NCBI GenBank assembly: GCA_900766925.1
Contig: CAAFXG010000156.1
Coordinates: forward strand, 1 to 16,812
Length of the DNA stretch: 16,812 nt
Direction: 5' to 3'
Source of the DNA: Lachnospiraceae bacterium
GTDB taxonomy: Bacteria; Bacillota; Clostridia; Lachnospirales; Lachnospiraceae
The notes under the pieces were generated by a model that did not search any database, had not been told where the DNA came from, and saw only the letters and a program-made list of their open reading frames with translations. Each line of letters starts with the position of its first letter. The stretch's first letter is position 1. Shown one piece after another: positions 1-7,447 of this stretch. A program made the position numbers and the translations under genes.

Positions 1-13
1 TATACTAGTAATA

Positions 14-27
14 TTTGACATGTCAAA
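14..27. promoter_or_regulatory. 14-bp perfect palindrome over a -35 box, possible operator
   Basis: TTTGACATGTCAAA is a perfect 14-bp palindrome. It contains the consensus -35 hexamer TTGACA of the candidate promoter at 15-43. A dimeric repressor bound here would block that promoter, but the regulator is unknown. It could also be the tail of an upstream element cut off by the window edge. Confidence 0.35.
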
Positions 28-43
28 AAGGAAAATGTAAAAT
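15..43 (+). promoter_or_regulatory. Candidate distal sigma-A promoter of the nfeD/SPFH operon
   Basis: A perfect TTGACA (15-20) is separated by 17 nt from TAAAAT (38-43). Transcription would begin near 50 and give a leader of about 190 nt before the NfeD-like gene. That leader has no ORF I can support. It holds a GCAAATCA direct repeat (48-55 and 58-65, one helical turn apart) and the palindrome AGTAAATTTACT (102-113). Confidence 0.5.
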
Positions 44-136
44 AACAGCAAATCAAAGCAAATCATTTGTCTTAGGGGAACTCTAACCATTTCCAACTGA
101 CAGTAAATTTACTCCATCATATACCAATAATAAAAG

Positions 137-165
137 TGGAAAGAAACAGCAGTGTATGGTATAAT
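137..165 (+). promoter_or_regulatory. Candidate proximal sigma-A promoter of the nfeD/SPFH operon
   Basis: TGGAAA (137-142, 4 of 6 matches to the consensus) lies 17 nt upstream of a perfect TATAAT (160-165). TG at 157-158 makes it an extended -10. The expected start is near 172, giving a leader of about 65 nt before the start codon at 239. Confidence 0.6.
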
Positions 166-238
166 TTAGTCAAAGTTTTGAGCATATGATGCATTTACTG
201 ATTGTGTCGTGTGCGTATGTGCAGAGAGGAGGAATTAC

Positions 239-673
239 ATGGACTTGTTGCTTATTATTTGGCTTGCTGTCGCTGCAGTGATGATAGTTGCTGAGGTTGT
301 TTCTCTTGGACTTACAACAATATGGTTTGCCGGAGGGGCATTGGTTGCTGCCTTGGCGGCGTACCTCGGAGCAAAATGGCTGGTACAGATTATTTTGTTC
401 GCGGTAGTATCATTAGTGCTTTTGATTTTTACCAGACCGATTGCGCAGAAACACCTAATGAAAGACCCTGAAAAAACAAATGTTGAAGGGCTTGTTGGTA
501 AGACAGGCTTAGTTACACAGACTATCGATAATGTGAAATCAGAGGGTGTTGTCAAGCTTAATGGTTTGGAATGGTCAGCGAGATCTGAGAATGGTGATAT
601 TATTCCTTCAGATGAGAAGGTTGTAGTAAAAGCCATTGAAGGAGTTAAACTGATTGTTTTAAGAAATTCATAA
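239..673 (+). CDS. NfeD-like membrane protein with C-terminal OB-fold
   Basis: 144 residues. The first ~65 residues form two or three hydrophobic membrane segments (about 3-22, 25-44 and 46-64). They are followed by a basic loop and, from about residue 80, a small beta-rich domain opening GLVGKTGLVTQ and ending in VVVKAIEGVKLIVL, typical of the NfeD OB-fold. NfeD proteins are partners of SPFH/stomatin proteins in membrane microdomains, and the next gene is such a protein 17 nt away. This is the short NfeD class without the ClpP-like protease domain. A frame-open GTG at 209 was rejected as the start because GAGGAGG lies at 226-232, ideally spaced for the ATG at 239. The exact function is unknown; the family call is firm. 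Confidence 0.88.
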   Translation: MDLLLIIWLAVAAVMIVAEVVSLGLTTIWFAGGALVAALAAYLGAKWLVQIILFAVVSLVLLIFTRPIAQKHLMKDPEKTNVEGLVGKTGLVTQTIDNVKSEGVVKLNGLEWSARSENGDIIPSDEKVVVKAIEGVKLIVLRNS

Positions 674-690
674 TCAAGGAGGAAAATTAT

Positions 691-1656
691 ATGAATGGAA
701 TTTTATTGGCAGGTTTATCAGGAGGACAGATTTTTGGTTTGTTTCTCTTGTTTGTGGTTGTAATTATAGCATTAAGTACAATAAGGATTGTTCCACAGGC
801 ACAGGCATATGTTATTGAGAGACTTGGAACCTATCAGGATACATGGTCCGTTGGATTTCACATGAAGATGCCAATCATCGATAAGATTGCGCAGAGAGTT
901 TCACTGAAGGAACAGGTTGTAGATTTTGCACCACAGCCGGTTATCACAAAGGATAACGTTACAATGAGAATAGATACAGTTGTATTCTTTCAGATTACGG
1001 ATCCTAAGCTTTTTGCGTATGGTGTTGAAAAGCCAATCATGGCTATCGAGAACCTTACGGCAACAACTCTCCGTAATATAATTGGTGATATGGAGCTTGA
1101 TCAGACACTGACATCAAGAGAGACAATTAATACTAAGATGCGTGCAACACTTGATGAAGCTACTGACCCATGGGGAATTAAAGTAAACAGAGTTGAGCTT
1201 AAGAATATTATTCCACCTGCAGCTATTCAGGATGCGATGGAAAAACAGATGAAGGCTGAACGTGAGAGAAGAGAGCAGATTCTTATTGCAGAGGGTGAGA
1301 AAAAGTCAGCAATTCTTAGAGCAGAAGGTCAGAAGGAGTCTTTGATTCTTGCTGCAGAGGCTGAGAAACAGTCAGCAATTCTTAAGGCAGAGGCTGCAAA
1401 GGAAGCGACAATCAGACGTGCAGAAGGTGAAGCTGAGGCAATTCTTACTGTCCAGAGAGCTAATGCAGATGGTATTAAGTACCTTAATGAAGCATCTCCT
1501 GAGCAGGCAGTTCTTACACTTAAGAGTCTTGAAGCCTTTGGTAAGGCAGCAGACGGTAAGGCCACCAAGCTTATTATCCCGTCTGATATTGCAGGCATTG
1601 CGGGTTTGGCTTCTTCACTTACGGAAATTGTAACAGACAAGACTAAGACACAGTAA
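691..1656 (+). CDS. SPFH/band 7 (stomatin-like) membrane scaffold protein
   Basis: 321 residues. One N-terminal membrane segment (about 12-30) is followed by an SPFH/band-7 domain (about 33-185) with family-typical stretches such as VPQAQAYVIERLG, PQPVITKDNV and GIKVNRVELKNI. Next is a long Ala/Glu/Lys/Arg-rich coiled coil (about 180-255, with repeated AEGEKKSAILRAEGQ-type units), then a small C-terminal region rich in Ala and Gly. Members oligomerise at the membrane and organise membrane domains and proteases. The RBS AAGGAGG at 676-682 fixes the start. It sits between the NfeD-like gene and another membrane protein, which supports a membrane-domain role. It could be called stomatin-, paraslipin- or QmcA-like; the sequence does not settle which. 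Confidence 0.92.
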   Translation: MNGILLAGLSGGQIFGLFLLFVVVIIALSTIRIVPQAQAYVIERLGTYQDTWSVGFHMKMPIIDKIAQRVSLKEQVVDFAPQPVITKDNVTMRIDTVVFFQITDPKLFAYGVEKPIMAIENLTATTLRNIIGDMELDQTLTSRETINTKMRATLDEATDPWGIKVNRVELKNIIPPAAIQDAMEKQMKAERERREQILIAEGEKKSAILRAEGQKESLILAAEAEKQSAILKAEAAKEATIRRAEGEAEAILTVQRANADGIKYLNEASPEQAVLTLKSLEAFGKAADGKATKLIIPSDIAGIAGLASSLTEIVTDKTKTQ

Positions 1657-1672
1657 CATTGGAGATAAAAAT

Positions 1673-2053
1673 ATGAAGAGTTTGATGAGCTTTTTGTTCG
1701 GAATTGTATTAACGATTATTGGAGCAGTTTTATTTTTGATGAATGTCAGAGTATCCAGCTTCTCCTTCTTCTTCAGATATCATGGAACAAATGTAACGGC
1801 ACTCTTGATTTTGGTTATGTTAATACTGCTGGTTGTGTGCATTGTTTATACTAATATTGTCACTGAGCTTCTGCTTGGACTTTCCTTCCTGCTCTTTGTG
1901 ATTTCTGTAATTATGAGTATGGATTTTTATGTAATGCATATGACGGCACTTGAGGTAGTAATCATTCTTGCAATGTTCTTTGGCGGAATAGGTCTTACAC
2001 TTCGTGGAATTGTGCATGCCAAGGACGAACCCGGTGCAAGAGACAGCAAGTAG
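1673..2053 (+). CDS. Small four-helix membrane protein, unknown function
   Basis: 126 residues. Hydrophobic segments lie at about 4-24, 41-60, 64-84 and 92-112, with a short charged C-terminal tail (HAKDEPGARDSK). No enzymatic motif was seen and I do not recognise a family. It starts 16 nt after the SPFH gene, with a modest purine-rich RBS (TTGGAGAT, 1659-1666), and ends 12 nt before the next gene. It is therefore probably translated from the nfeD/SPFH transcript. Its topology suggests a membrane partner of that pair; this is inference from context only. It could equally be an independent small membrane protein carried in the operon. Confidence 0.75.
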   Translation: MKSLMSFLFGIVLTIIGAVLFLMNVRVSSFSFFFRYHGTNVTALLILVMLILLVVCIVYTNIVTELLLGLSFLLFVISVIMSMDFYVMHMTALEVVIILAMFFGGIGLTLRGIVHAKDEPGARDSK

Positions 2054-2065
2054 TGGAGGTGACTT

Positions 2066-2431
2066 ATGGGTAATGTACTTGAATTACAGAAGGAAGCGTT
2101 GGGCGAGCTTGTTGGGTACAGCGAACATATTCTTGATGGTATAAATCAGGTTATCAAGGAATTGCGTAATGGGCGTAAGGAGGATACAGAGGAACTGTTT
2201 AATCTTGTTATTCAGGGGATAAACTGGGAGATTGAAGTATTTAACAATTGTGAGTCACTGATTAATGAGGACGAACAGCTGGTAGACAAGAGCAAAATGG
2301 CAGGTGCTGTTGGAAGATTGGGTAAGGTTTTGCAGGAAAAGGATGATATAAAGATTGCAGCCTGCCTTGAGGTGGATTTTTTACCATTCCTTCATTCCAT
2401 GGAGGCAGCAGCACTTACAATAAGTCAGTAA
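2066..2431 (+). CDS. Small soluble helical protein, unknown function
   Basis: 121 residues, acidic, predicted almost wholly alpha-helical, with no membrane segment or signal peptide. Heptad-like stretches (EALGELVGYSEHILDGINQV and DIKIAACLEVDFLPFLHSM) suggest a helical bundle. No recognised motif. A very good RBS (GGAGGTGA, 2055-2062) overlaps the end of the preceding gene region, and the gap is only 12 nt, so this is the likely last gene of the SPFH operon. A cytosolic protein encoded with three membrane-domain genes may be an adaptor, but nothing in the sequence proves it. No clear terminator hairpin follows. Confidence 0.7.
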   Translation: MGNVLELQKEALGELVGYSEHILDGINQVIKELRNGRKEDTEELFNLVIQGINWEIEVFNNCESLINEDEQLVDKSKMAGAVGRLGKVLQEKDDIKIAACLEVDFLPFLHSMEAAALTISQ

Positions 2432-2468
2432 AATTATATAAAACCATTGTAAAAAATGCATAAAAGTA

Positions 2469-2497
2469 TTTAAATTTTTTCATATTAATGATATAAT
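2469..2497 (+). promoter_or_regulatory. Candidate glgC promoter
   Basis: A perfect TATAAT lies at 2492-2497 in the AT-rich gap before glgC. The best-spaced -35 (TTTAAA, 2469-2474, 17-nt spacer) is poor. The expected start is near 2503, about 25 nt before the start codon; AAAAGGGGTGA (2514-2524) is the RBS. Confidence 0.5.
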
Positions 2498-2528
2498 AAA
2501 CACATATTATGCTAAAAGGGGTGACATT

Positions 2529-3797
2529 ATGATTAAAAAGGAAATGATAGCTATGCTTTTAGCAGGTGGTCAGGGAAGTCGTTTGGGCGTTCTTACCTCT
2601 AAGCTTGCTAAACCGGCGGTTGCTTTTGGTGGTAAATATAAGATTATTGATTTCCCATTAAGTAACTGTATTAACTCTGGCGTAGATACTGTTGGTGTAT
2701 TGACACAGTACAGACCACTCAGACTTAATCAACATATAGGCATAGGTATCCCATGGGATTTGGACAGAAGTATAGGTGGTGTTACTGTACTCCCTCCTTA
2801 TGAGAAGAGTACAAATAGTCAGTGGTATACAGGTACAGCTAATGCGATTTATCAGAATATGGAGTACATAGATTATTATAATCCTGATTATGTTTTGATC
2901 TTGTCAGGAGATCACATTTATAAGATGGATTATGAGGTTATGCTGGACTTCCATAAATCAAGTAAGGCTGATATAACATTAGCTACATATCAGGTTCCTA
3001 TGGAGGAGGCAAGCCGTTTTGGTGTTGTAATTACAGATGAGACAGGCTGTATTCAGGAATTTGAGGAGAAACCGGAGAATCCTAGAAGTAATAAGGCTTC
3101 AATGGGTATTTATATTTTCAACTGGAAGCTGCTTAAGGAAGCACTTACCGTTATGAAGGATCAGCCTTCGTGTGATTTTGGTAAGCATATCATTCCATAC
3201 TGCCATGAGAAGGGTAGCAAGATTTGTGCTTATGAGTATAAGGGATATTGGAAGGATGTAGGAACACTTGGTTCATATTGGGAGGCTAATATGGAGCTTG
3301 TTGACATTATTCCTGAATTTAACCTTTATGAGGAATTTTGGAGAATTTATACTAAGAGTGATGTACTTCCTCCGCAGTACATTGATCCACAGGGGTCGGT
3401 TACAAGAAGTATTGTTGGTGAAGGTACTGAGGTATATGGAACTATCGATCATTCGGTTATTGGTTCCGGTGTTACAATCGGTAAGGGTGCAGTTATTAAG
3501 AATTCGATTATTATGAATGGTGCAGTTATCGGAGACGGAGCAGTCATCGATAAGGCAATTATTGCAGAGGGAGTTAAGATTGGCGCTAATACAGAGCTTG
3601 GTGTCGGAGAGGAAGCTCCTAATGAGTTAGCACCGCACATTTATTCATTTGGCCTTGTTACGATTGGAGAAAACTCTGTTATTCCTGATGGAGTTAAAAT
3701 CGGTAAAAATGTTGCCATCTTTGGTGAAACAACAATTGATGAATATCCTGACGGATTGCTGAAGAGTGGTTCAAGTATTATAAAGGTAGGTGAATAG
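2529..3797 (+). CDS. glgC: Glucose-1-phosphate adenylyltransferase, catalytic subunit GlgC
   Basis: 422 residues. It makes ADP-glucose and pyrophosphate from ATP and glucose-1-phosphate, the committed step of bacterial glycogen synthesis, in the cytosol. The nucleotidyltransferase domain (about 1-260) carries the nucleotide loop LLAGGQGSRLG (10-20), AKPAV (27-31), GTANAIYQN (102-110), SGDHIY with the metal-binding Asp (D128) and FEEKP with the sugar-phosphate Lys (K181). The C-terminal third is a left-handed beta-helix of hexapeptide repeats (about 295-400) that mediates assembly and allostery. All catalytic residues I can place are present, unlike in the neighbouring glgD. At 422 residues it is longer than the ~380-residue Bacillus form and close to the enteric form. 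The stop is 1 nt before the glgD ATG, so translational coupling is likely. Confidence 0.96.
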   Translation: MIKKEMIAMLLAGGQGSRLGVLTSKLAKPAVAFGGKYKIIDFPLSNCINSGVDTVGVLTQYRPLRLNQHIGIGIPWDLDRSIGGVTVLPPYEKSTNSQWYTGTANAIYQNMEYIDYYNPDYVLILSGDHIYKMDYEVMLDFHKSSKADITLATYQVPMEEASRFGVVITDETGCIQEFEEKPENPRSNKASMGIYIFNWKLLKEALTVMKDQPSCDFGKHIIPYCHEKGSKICAYEYKGYWKDVGTLGSYWEANMELVDIIPEFNLYEEFWRIYTKSDVLPPQYIDPQGSVTRSIVGEGTEVYGTIDHSVIGSGVTIGKGAVIKNSIIMNGAVIGDGAVIDKAIIAEGVKIGANTELGVGEEAPNELAPHIYSFGLVTIGENSVIPDGVKIGKNVAIFGETTIDEYPDGLLKSGSSIIKVGE

Positions 3798-3798
3798 A

Positions 3799-4923
3799 AT
3801 GAGAGCTATAGGTATAATTTTAGCTGGTGGTAACAGCAATAAGTTGGGTGATTTGTCTGCAAAGCGTGCGGTTGCGGCTATGCCAATCGTTGGAAGCTAT
3901 AGAGCAATTGACTTCACATTATCCAATATGACTAATTCACATATTCAGAAGGTTGCAGTTTATACACAGTATAATTCTCGTTCTTTGAATGAGCACCTTA
4001 ATTCCAGCAAATGGTGGGATTTTGGTAGAAAGCAGGGTGGACTTTACTTATTCACCCCGACTATCACTTCTACTAACAGTTATTGGTATCAGGGTACGGC
4101 AGATGCTTTGTATCAGAATATTAATTTCCTTAAGTCAGCTCATGAACCATATGTTGTAATTGCATCAGGTGATGGAATTTATAAGCTTGATTATAACAAG
4201 GTTCTTGAAGAACACATAGCAACAGGTGCTGATATTACTGTTGTATGTAAGGAGATTGATCCTGCAGAGGACGATATCAAGCGTTTTGGTGTTGTTAAGC
4301 TGGCTGATGATAATCGTATTCTTGACATTGAAGAGAAGCCTCTTGTTGCTGAGTCAAATATTGCATCTATTGGTGTTTATGTAATCAGACGTAGACAGTT
4401 AATTGAGCTTCTTGAGACCTGTGCAGCAGAAGGAAGAAAAGATTTTGTTAAGGATATAATTATCCGTTATAAGAACGTAAAGAAGATTTATGCATATAAG
4501 CTTGAATCATACTGGAGAAATATTGGTACTGTAGATTCATACTTTAATACAAATATGGATTTCTTAAAGAAGGATATAAGAGATTACTTCTTCAGGGAGC
4601 ATCCGGATGTGTATTCTAAGGTAGAAGATTTACCGCCTGCTAAGTATAACGGTGATGCTGCTGTCACAAACAGCCTTATTGCAAGTGGTTGTATCATTAA
4701 TGGTACGGTTGAGGATTCAATCTTATTTAAGAAGGTATATATTGGCAATAATTGTGTTATCAAGAATTCAATCATCTTAAATGACGTTCATATTGGAGAT
4801 AACTGTTATATTGAGAATTGTATCGTCGAGAGCAGGGATACATTGAGGGCGAATACTGTTCATACAGGTGATCCAAATCAGATTAAGGTTATTGTGGAGA
4901 AGAATTTCAGATACGCTCTGTAA
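3799..4923 (+). CDS. glgD: GlgD, non-canonical subunit of ADP-glucose pyrophosphorylase
   Basis: 374 residues, GlgC-like throughout. The nucleotidyltransferase fold is at about 1-250 (IILAGGNSNKLG at 6-17, SGDGIY at 123-128, IEEKP at 177-181) and the beta-helix repeats at about 290-365. The canonical RLxxLT...AKPAV segment is replaced by KLGDLSAKRAVAAM, losing the Arg and the Lys-Pro that contact nucleotide in GlgC. This is the usual mark of GlgD, known in Firmicutes as a poorly active partner that raises GlgC activity in a heteromer. A GTG at 3790 is open in frame but lies inside the last codons of glgC. AAGGTAGG (3783-3790) is spaced correctly for the ATG at 3799, which I prefer. Confidence 0.94.
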   Translation: MRAIGIILAGGNSNKLGDLSAKRAVAAMPIVGSYRAIDFTLSNMTNSHIQKVAVYTQYNSRSLNEHLNSSKWWDFGRKQGGLYLFTPTITSTNSYWYQGTADALYQNINFLKSAHEPYVVIASGDGIYKLDYNKVLEEHIATGADITVVCKEIDPAEDDIKRFGVVKLADDNRILDIEEKPLVAESNIASIGVYVIRRRQLIELLETCAAEGRKDFVKDIIIRYKNVKKIYAYKLESYWRNIGTVDSYFNTNMDFLKKDIRDYFFREHPDVYSKVEDLPPAKYNGDAAVTNSLIASGCIINGTVEDSILFKKVYIGNNCVIKNSIILNDVHIGDNCYIENCIVESRDTLRANTVHTGDPNQIKVIVEKNFRYAL

Positions 4924-4956
4924 TAGCAATATTGGGATATATAAAGGGGGATTAGC

Positions 4957-5226
4957 ATGCAGATTACAGATGTAAGAGTGAGGAAGGTTGCAAAAGAAGG
5001 CAAGATGCGCGCAGTAGTTTCCATTACTATTGATGACGAATTTGTGGTTCATGACATTAAGGTTATTGAAGGAGATAAAGGTTTATTTATTGCAATGCCG
5101 AGCCGTAAGGCTTCGGATGGTGAGTATAGGGATATCGCACATCCGATTAATTCTGATACCAGAGATAGAATACAGACACTTATTCTTGAAAAGTATAAGG
5201 AGACTGCTTCTGAAACTGAGGAATAA
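4957..5226 (+). CDS. spoVG: Septation/global regulator SpoVG
   Basis: 89 residues, matching the small SpoVG family (84-100 aa) along its whole length. Hallmarks are MQITDVRVRKV (1-11), MRAVVSITIDDEFVVHDI (17-34), GLFIAMPSRK (42-51) and FRDIAHPI-like YRDIAHPI (57-64), followed by a C-terminal helix with an acidic tail. SpoVG proteins are site-selective nucleic-acid-binding regulators affecting septation, sporulation and capsule or virulence genes in Firmicutes; the name is historical and does not prove sporulation here. The gene starts 33 nt after glgD with RBS AAAGGGGG (4943-4950). No convincing promoter lies in that gap, so it is probably co-transcribed with glgCD, and a strong terminator follows at once. 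Confidence 0.95.
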   Translation: MQITDVRVRKVAKEGKMRAVVSITIDDEFVVHDIKVIEGDKGLFIAMPSRKASDGEYRDIAHPINSDTRDRIQTLILEKYKETASETEE

Positions 5227-5238
5227 TCAGATAAATCC

Positions 5239-5272
5239 AAGGGAGCTGTTTTACAGCTCCCTTATTGTTTTG
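5239..5272 (+). terminator. Rho-independent terminator after spoVG
   Basis: A perfect 11-bp inverted repeat (AAGGGAGCTGT at 5239-5249, ACAGCTCCCTT at 5253-5263) encloses a TTT loop. It is followed by ATTGTTTTGT. It closes the glgC-glgD-spoVG unit. The U-tract is interrupted by a G, so some readthrough is possible. Confidence 0.9.
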
Positions 5273-5301
5273 TACATAGGACAGTTTGTTGAACTTTACT
5301 A

Positions 5302-5310
5302 TGATATAAA
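5302..5310 (+). promoter_or_regulatory. Candidate hprK promoter (extended -10)
   Basis: TG (5302-5303), one base, then TATAAA (5305-5310) forms an extended -10 between the spoVG terminator and hprK. No good -35 is present at the right spacing. A promoter is expected here because the terminator upstream is strong. Confidence 0.45.
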
Positions 5311-5367
5311 ATGCTTTGCTCTATTAAAGTCCGGAATGAACGGATTAATAACAGATGGAGGTTTACA

Positions 5368-6315
5368 ATGGAGGAAGAATACAGTGTAACTGTCACGGAT
5401 CTTATCAATAAGATGAATCTTGTCAATCACACTCCTGATATTGACACAGATAAAATTCTGATAAAGGATCCTAATATGAACAGACCGGCAGTGCAGCTTG
5501 CCGGCTTCTTCGAGCACTTTGATGCTGCGCGTATACAGATATGCGGTAATGTTGAATATGCGTATATTGCGAATATGCATACGGAAGAAGAGAATGTTGA
5601 AATATTTGATAAGCTTTTTGCTTATAAAATACCATGTCTTATTTTTTGCAGAAATCTGAAGCCATACGATTTTATTATTGAAGCAGGAAAGAGACACGGA
5701 ATTCCAATTCTCACAGACAGCTCTGAAACAACGTCAGAATTTGTTCATGAGGTGGTAAGGTGGTTGCATGTGGAGCTTGCTCCGAGAATTTCAATCCATG
5801 CAGTGTTGGTAGATGTATATGGTGAAGGTGTTCTTATAATGGGTGACAGTGGTATAGGTAAGAGTGAGGCTGCACTGGAATTAATCAGAAGAGGACACAG
5901 ACTTGTATCAGATGATGTTGTAGAAATCAAAAAGGTAAGTGAGGAAACACTGGTTGGTACGGCTCCTGATATAACAAGGCATTTCATCGAGCTGCGAGGA
6001 ATTGGAATAATAGATGTAAAGACCATGTTTGGAGTAGAATGTGTTAAGAAAACACAGACTATTGATCTTGTAATAAATCTTGTTGAGTGGGATAAGGAAG
6101 CAAATTATGACAGACTTGGATTGGAGGATCAGTATACAGAATTCCTTGGCAACAAGGTTGTAAGCCACTCGATTCCAATCAGGCCGGGACGTAATATTGC
6201 TATTATCGTTGAGTCTGCTGCCGTAAACCACAGACAGAAGAAGATGGGATATAATGCAGCACAGGAATTATATAACAGGGTAACACAAAATATAGCTAAA
6301 AATTCACAAAAATAA
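5368..6315 (+). CDS. hprK: HPr kinase/phosphorylase
   Basis: 315 residues, the normal length of the family. HprK phosphorylates Ser46 of HPr and Crh with ATP or PPi when glycolytic intermediates are high and reverses the reaction when phosphate is high; it is the sensor of CcpA-type carbon catabolite control. The N-terminal domain is at about 1-130. The kinase domain has the P-loop GDSGIGKS (159-166), HRLVSDDVVEI (177-187), the family signature IELRGIGIIDV (207-217) and RPGRN (272-276), all intact. The start at 5368 is set by TGGAGGT (5356-5362); an in-frame ATG at 5311 has no RBS and lies in the promoter region. A serine-phosphorylatable HPr paralogue is encoded 4 kb downstream, and glucokinase is next door. 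Confidence 0.96.
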   Translation: MEEEYSVTVTDLINKMNLVNHTPDIDTDKILIKDPNMNRPAVQLAGFFEHFDAARIQICGNVEYAYIANMHTEEENVEIFDKLFAYKIPCLIFCRNLKPYDFIIEAGKRHGIPILTDSSETTSEFVHEVVRWLHVELAPRISIHAVLVDVYGEGVLIMGDSGIGKSEAALELIRRGHRLVSDDVVEIKKVSEETLVGTAPDITRHFIELRGIGIIDVKTMFGVECVKKTQTIDLVINLVEWDKEANYDRLGLEDQYTEFLGNKVVSHSIPIRPGRNIAIIVESAAVNHRQKKMGYNAAQELYNRVTQNIAKNSQK

Positions 6316-6355
6316 TATGAAACTACGCTTAATAAGGCAATTTAGGAGGTTAAAA

Positions 6356-7297
6356 ATGGCTAAATATGTATTTGGTGTTGATATAGGTGGCACAACAGTC
6401 AAGATTGGTTTATTTTCGGTTGACGGAACACTTCAGGATAAGTGGGAAATTACTACAAGAGTCGACGAGGGCGGAAAATATATACTTACGGATATCGCAG
6501 AGTCAATTGAGCTGAAGATGGCTGATAAACTGATTAATAAGGATGATGTTGCAGGTATTGGAATGGGTGTTCCGGGACCTGTAAAGGAGGATGGAACAGT
6601 TCTTCGATGCGTAAATCTTGGCTGGGGTATATTTAATGCGGCAGACGAGTTGTCTAAGATAATTAATTTACCTGTTAAGGTTGGTAATGATGCAAATATG
6701 GCTGCCCTGGGTGAAATGTGGCAGGGTGGTGGAAAAGGCTACTCTAATATTGTAATGGTTACACTTGGTACAGGTGTCGGCGGTGGAATAATCATCGGTG
6801 GAAAAATGCTTTCCGGTGTTAATGGAGCCGGTGGTGAGATTGGTCATATGCAGGTTAATGAGAGTGAGACAGAGGTATGTGGCTGTGGTAAAAAGGGATG
6901 TCTTGAACAGTATACATCAGCAACCGGTATAGTTCGTGCCGCAAATATTGTGCTTAACAATACTGACAGACCATCAAGTCTTCGTAATGTTCAGTATGTA
7001 TCTGCAAAGGAAGTATTTGATGCTGCCAAGAATGGTGATGACCTTGCGATTGATTTGGTTGAGAACCACGGAAAATGCTTGGGCAAAGCATTGGCTCAGA
7101 TTGCATGTGTAGTAGATCCTGAGATATTTGTTATTGGTGGAGGCGTATCAAAGGCAGGAAACGTTATAATTGATACAACGGCTAAGTATTTCAGAGAGAA
7201 TGCATTCCATGCATGCAAAAACGCCAAGTTTGCACTTGCCACACTTGGTAATGATGCGGGTATTTATGGTGGTGCGTGTGCCATTTTAAGTAAGTAG
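6356..7297 (+). CDS. glk: Glucokinase, ROK family
   Basis: 313 residues. It phosphorylates free glucose (for example from glycogen or oligosaccharide breakdown) to glucose-6-phosphate with ATP. It shows the ATP phosphate-binding loop DIGGTTVKIG (9-18), the catalytic Asp in GNDANMAALGE (D112), EIGH (161-164) and the ROK zinc motif CGCGKKGC (C175, C177, C182 with H164). The C-terminal nucleotide site is at PEIFVIGGGV (255-264). No N-terminal helix-turn-helix is present, so it is an enzyme and not a ROK repressor. The ATG at 6356 follows AGGAGGT (6344-6350); the longer frame starting at 6317 was rejected. It lies 40 nt after hprK, so one transcript is likely. Exact sugar preference cannot be read from sequence. 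Confidence 0.92.
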   Translation: MAKYVFGVDIGGTTVKIGLFSVDGTLQDKWEITTRVDEGGKYILTDIAESIELKMADKLINKDDVAGIGMGVPGPVKEDGTVLRCVNLGWGIFNAADELSKIINLPVKVGNDANMAALGEMWQGGGKGYSNIVMVTLGTGVGGGIIIGGKMLSGVNGAGGEIGHMQVNESETEVCGCGKKGCLEQYTSATGIVRAANIVLNNTDRPSSLRNVQYVSAKEVFDAAKNGDDLAIDLVENHGKCLGKALAQIACVVDPEIFVIGGGVSKAGNVIIDTTAKYFRENAFHACKNAKFALATLGNDAGIYGGACAILSK

Positions 7298-7374
7298 ATT
7301 GTAATAATTTGTGAAAAAAACCGAATCAAAAAGGTTTTACAGGTACAAAATTGTATATTATTTATCATTGAATA

Positions 7375-7436
7375 AATGAAACTCATAATGTATATTAAAA
7401 ATATATTATGGGTTTCATTATTTTTATTATCTTTTT
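7375..7436 (+). terminator. Hairpin with T-tracts directly upstream of murB (terminator or attenuator)
   Basis: A 19-bp RNA stem (7375-7393 with 7401-7419) encloses a 7-nt loop. It contains two G-U pairs (7383/7411 and 7390/7404) that pair only in the + strand transcript. It is followed by TTTTT (7421-7425) and TTTTT (7432-7436). It ends the hprK-glk unit. Only ~11 nt separate the last T-tract from the murB start, leaving no room for a promoter in between. murB must be reached by readthrough, or from a promoter before the hairpin: TTTACA at 7336-7341 with a weak TATTTA at 7359-7364 is the only candidate I see. Confidence 0.75.
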
Positions 7437-7447
7437 GGGGGAAAATG

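Noticed and set aside
5908..6231. Open frames on the - strand inside hprK
   Set aside because: They lie wholly within a well-conserved gene, lack an RBS and have no recognisable motif.
6356..7297. ROK-family transcriptional repressor (NagC/XylR type)
   Set aside because: There is no N-terminal helix-turn-helix, and the ATP loop and catalytic Asp are intact, as in sugar kinases.
7376..7447. Longer MurB start giving a hydrophobic N-terminus that looks like a signal or membrane segment
   Set aside because: The hydrophobic residues come from translating the AT-rich hairpin and T-tracts. MurB is cytosolic and a G-rich RBS serves the later ATG.
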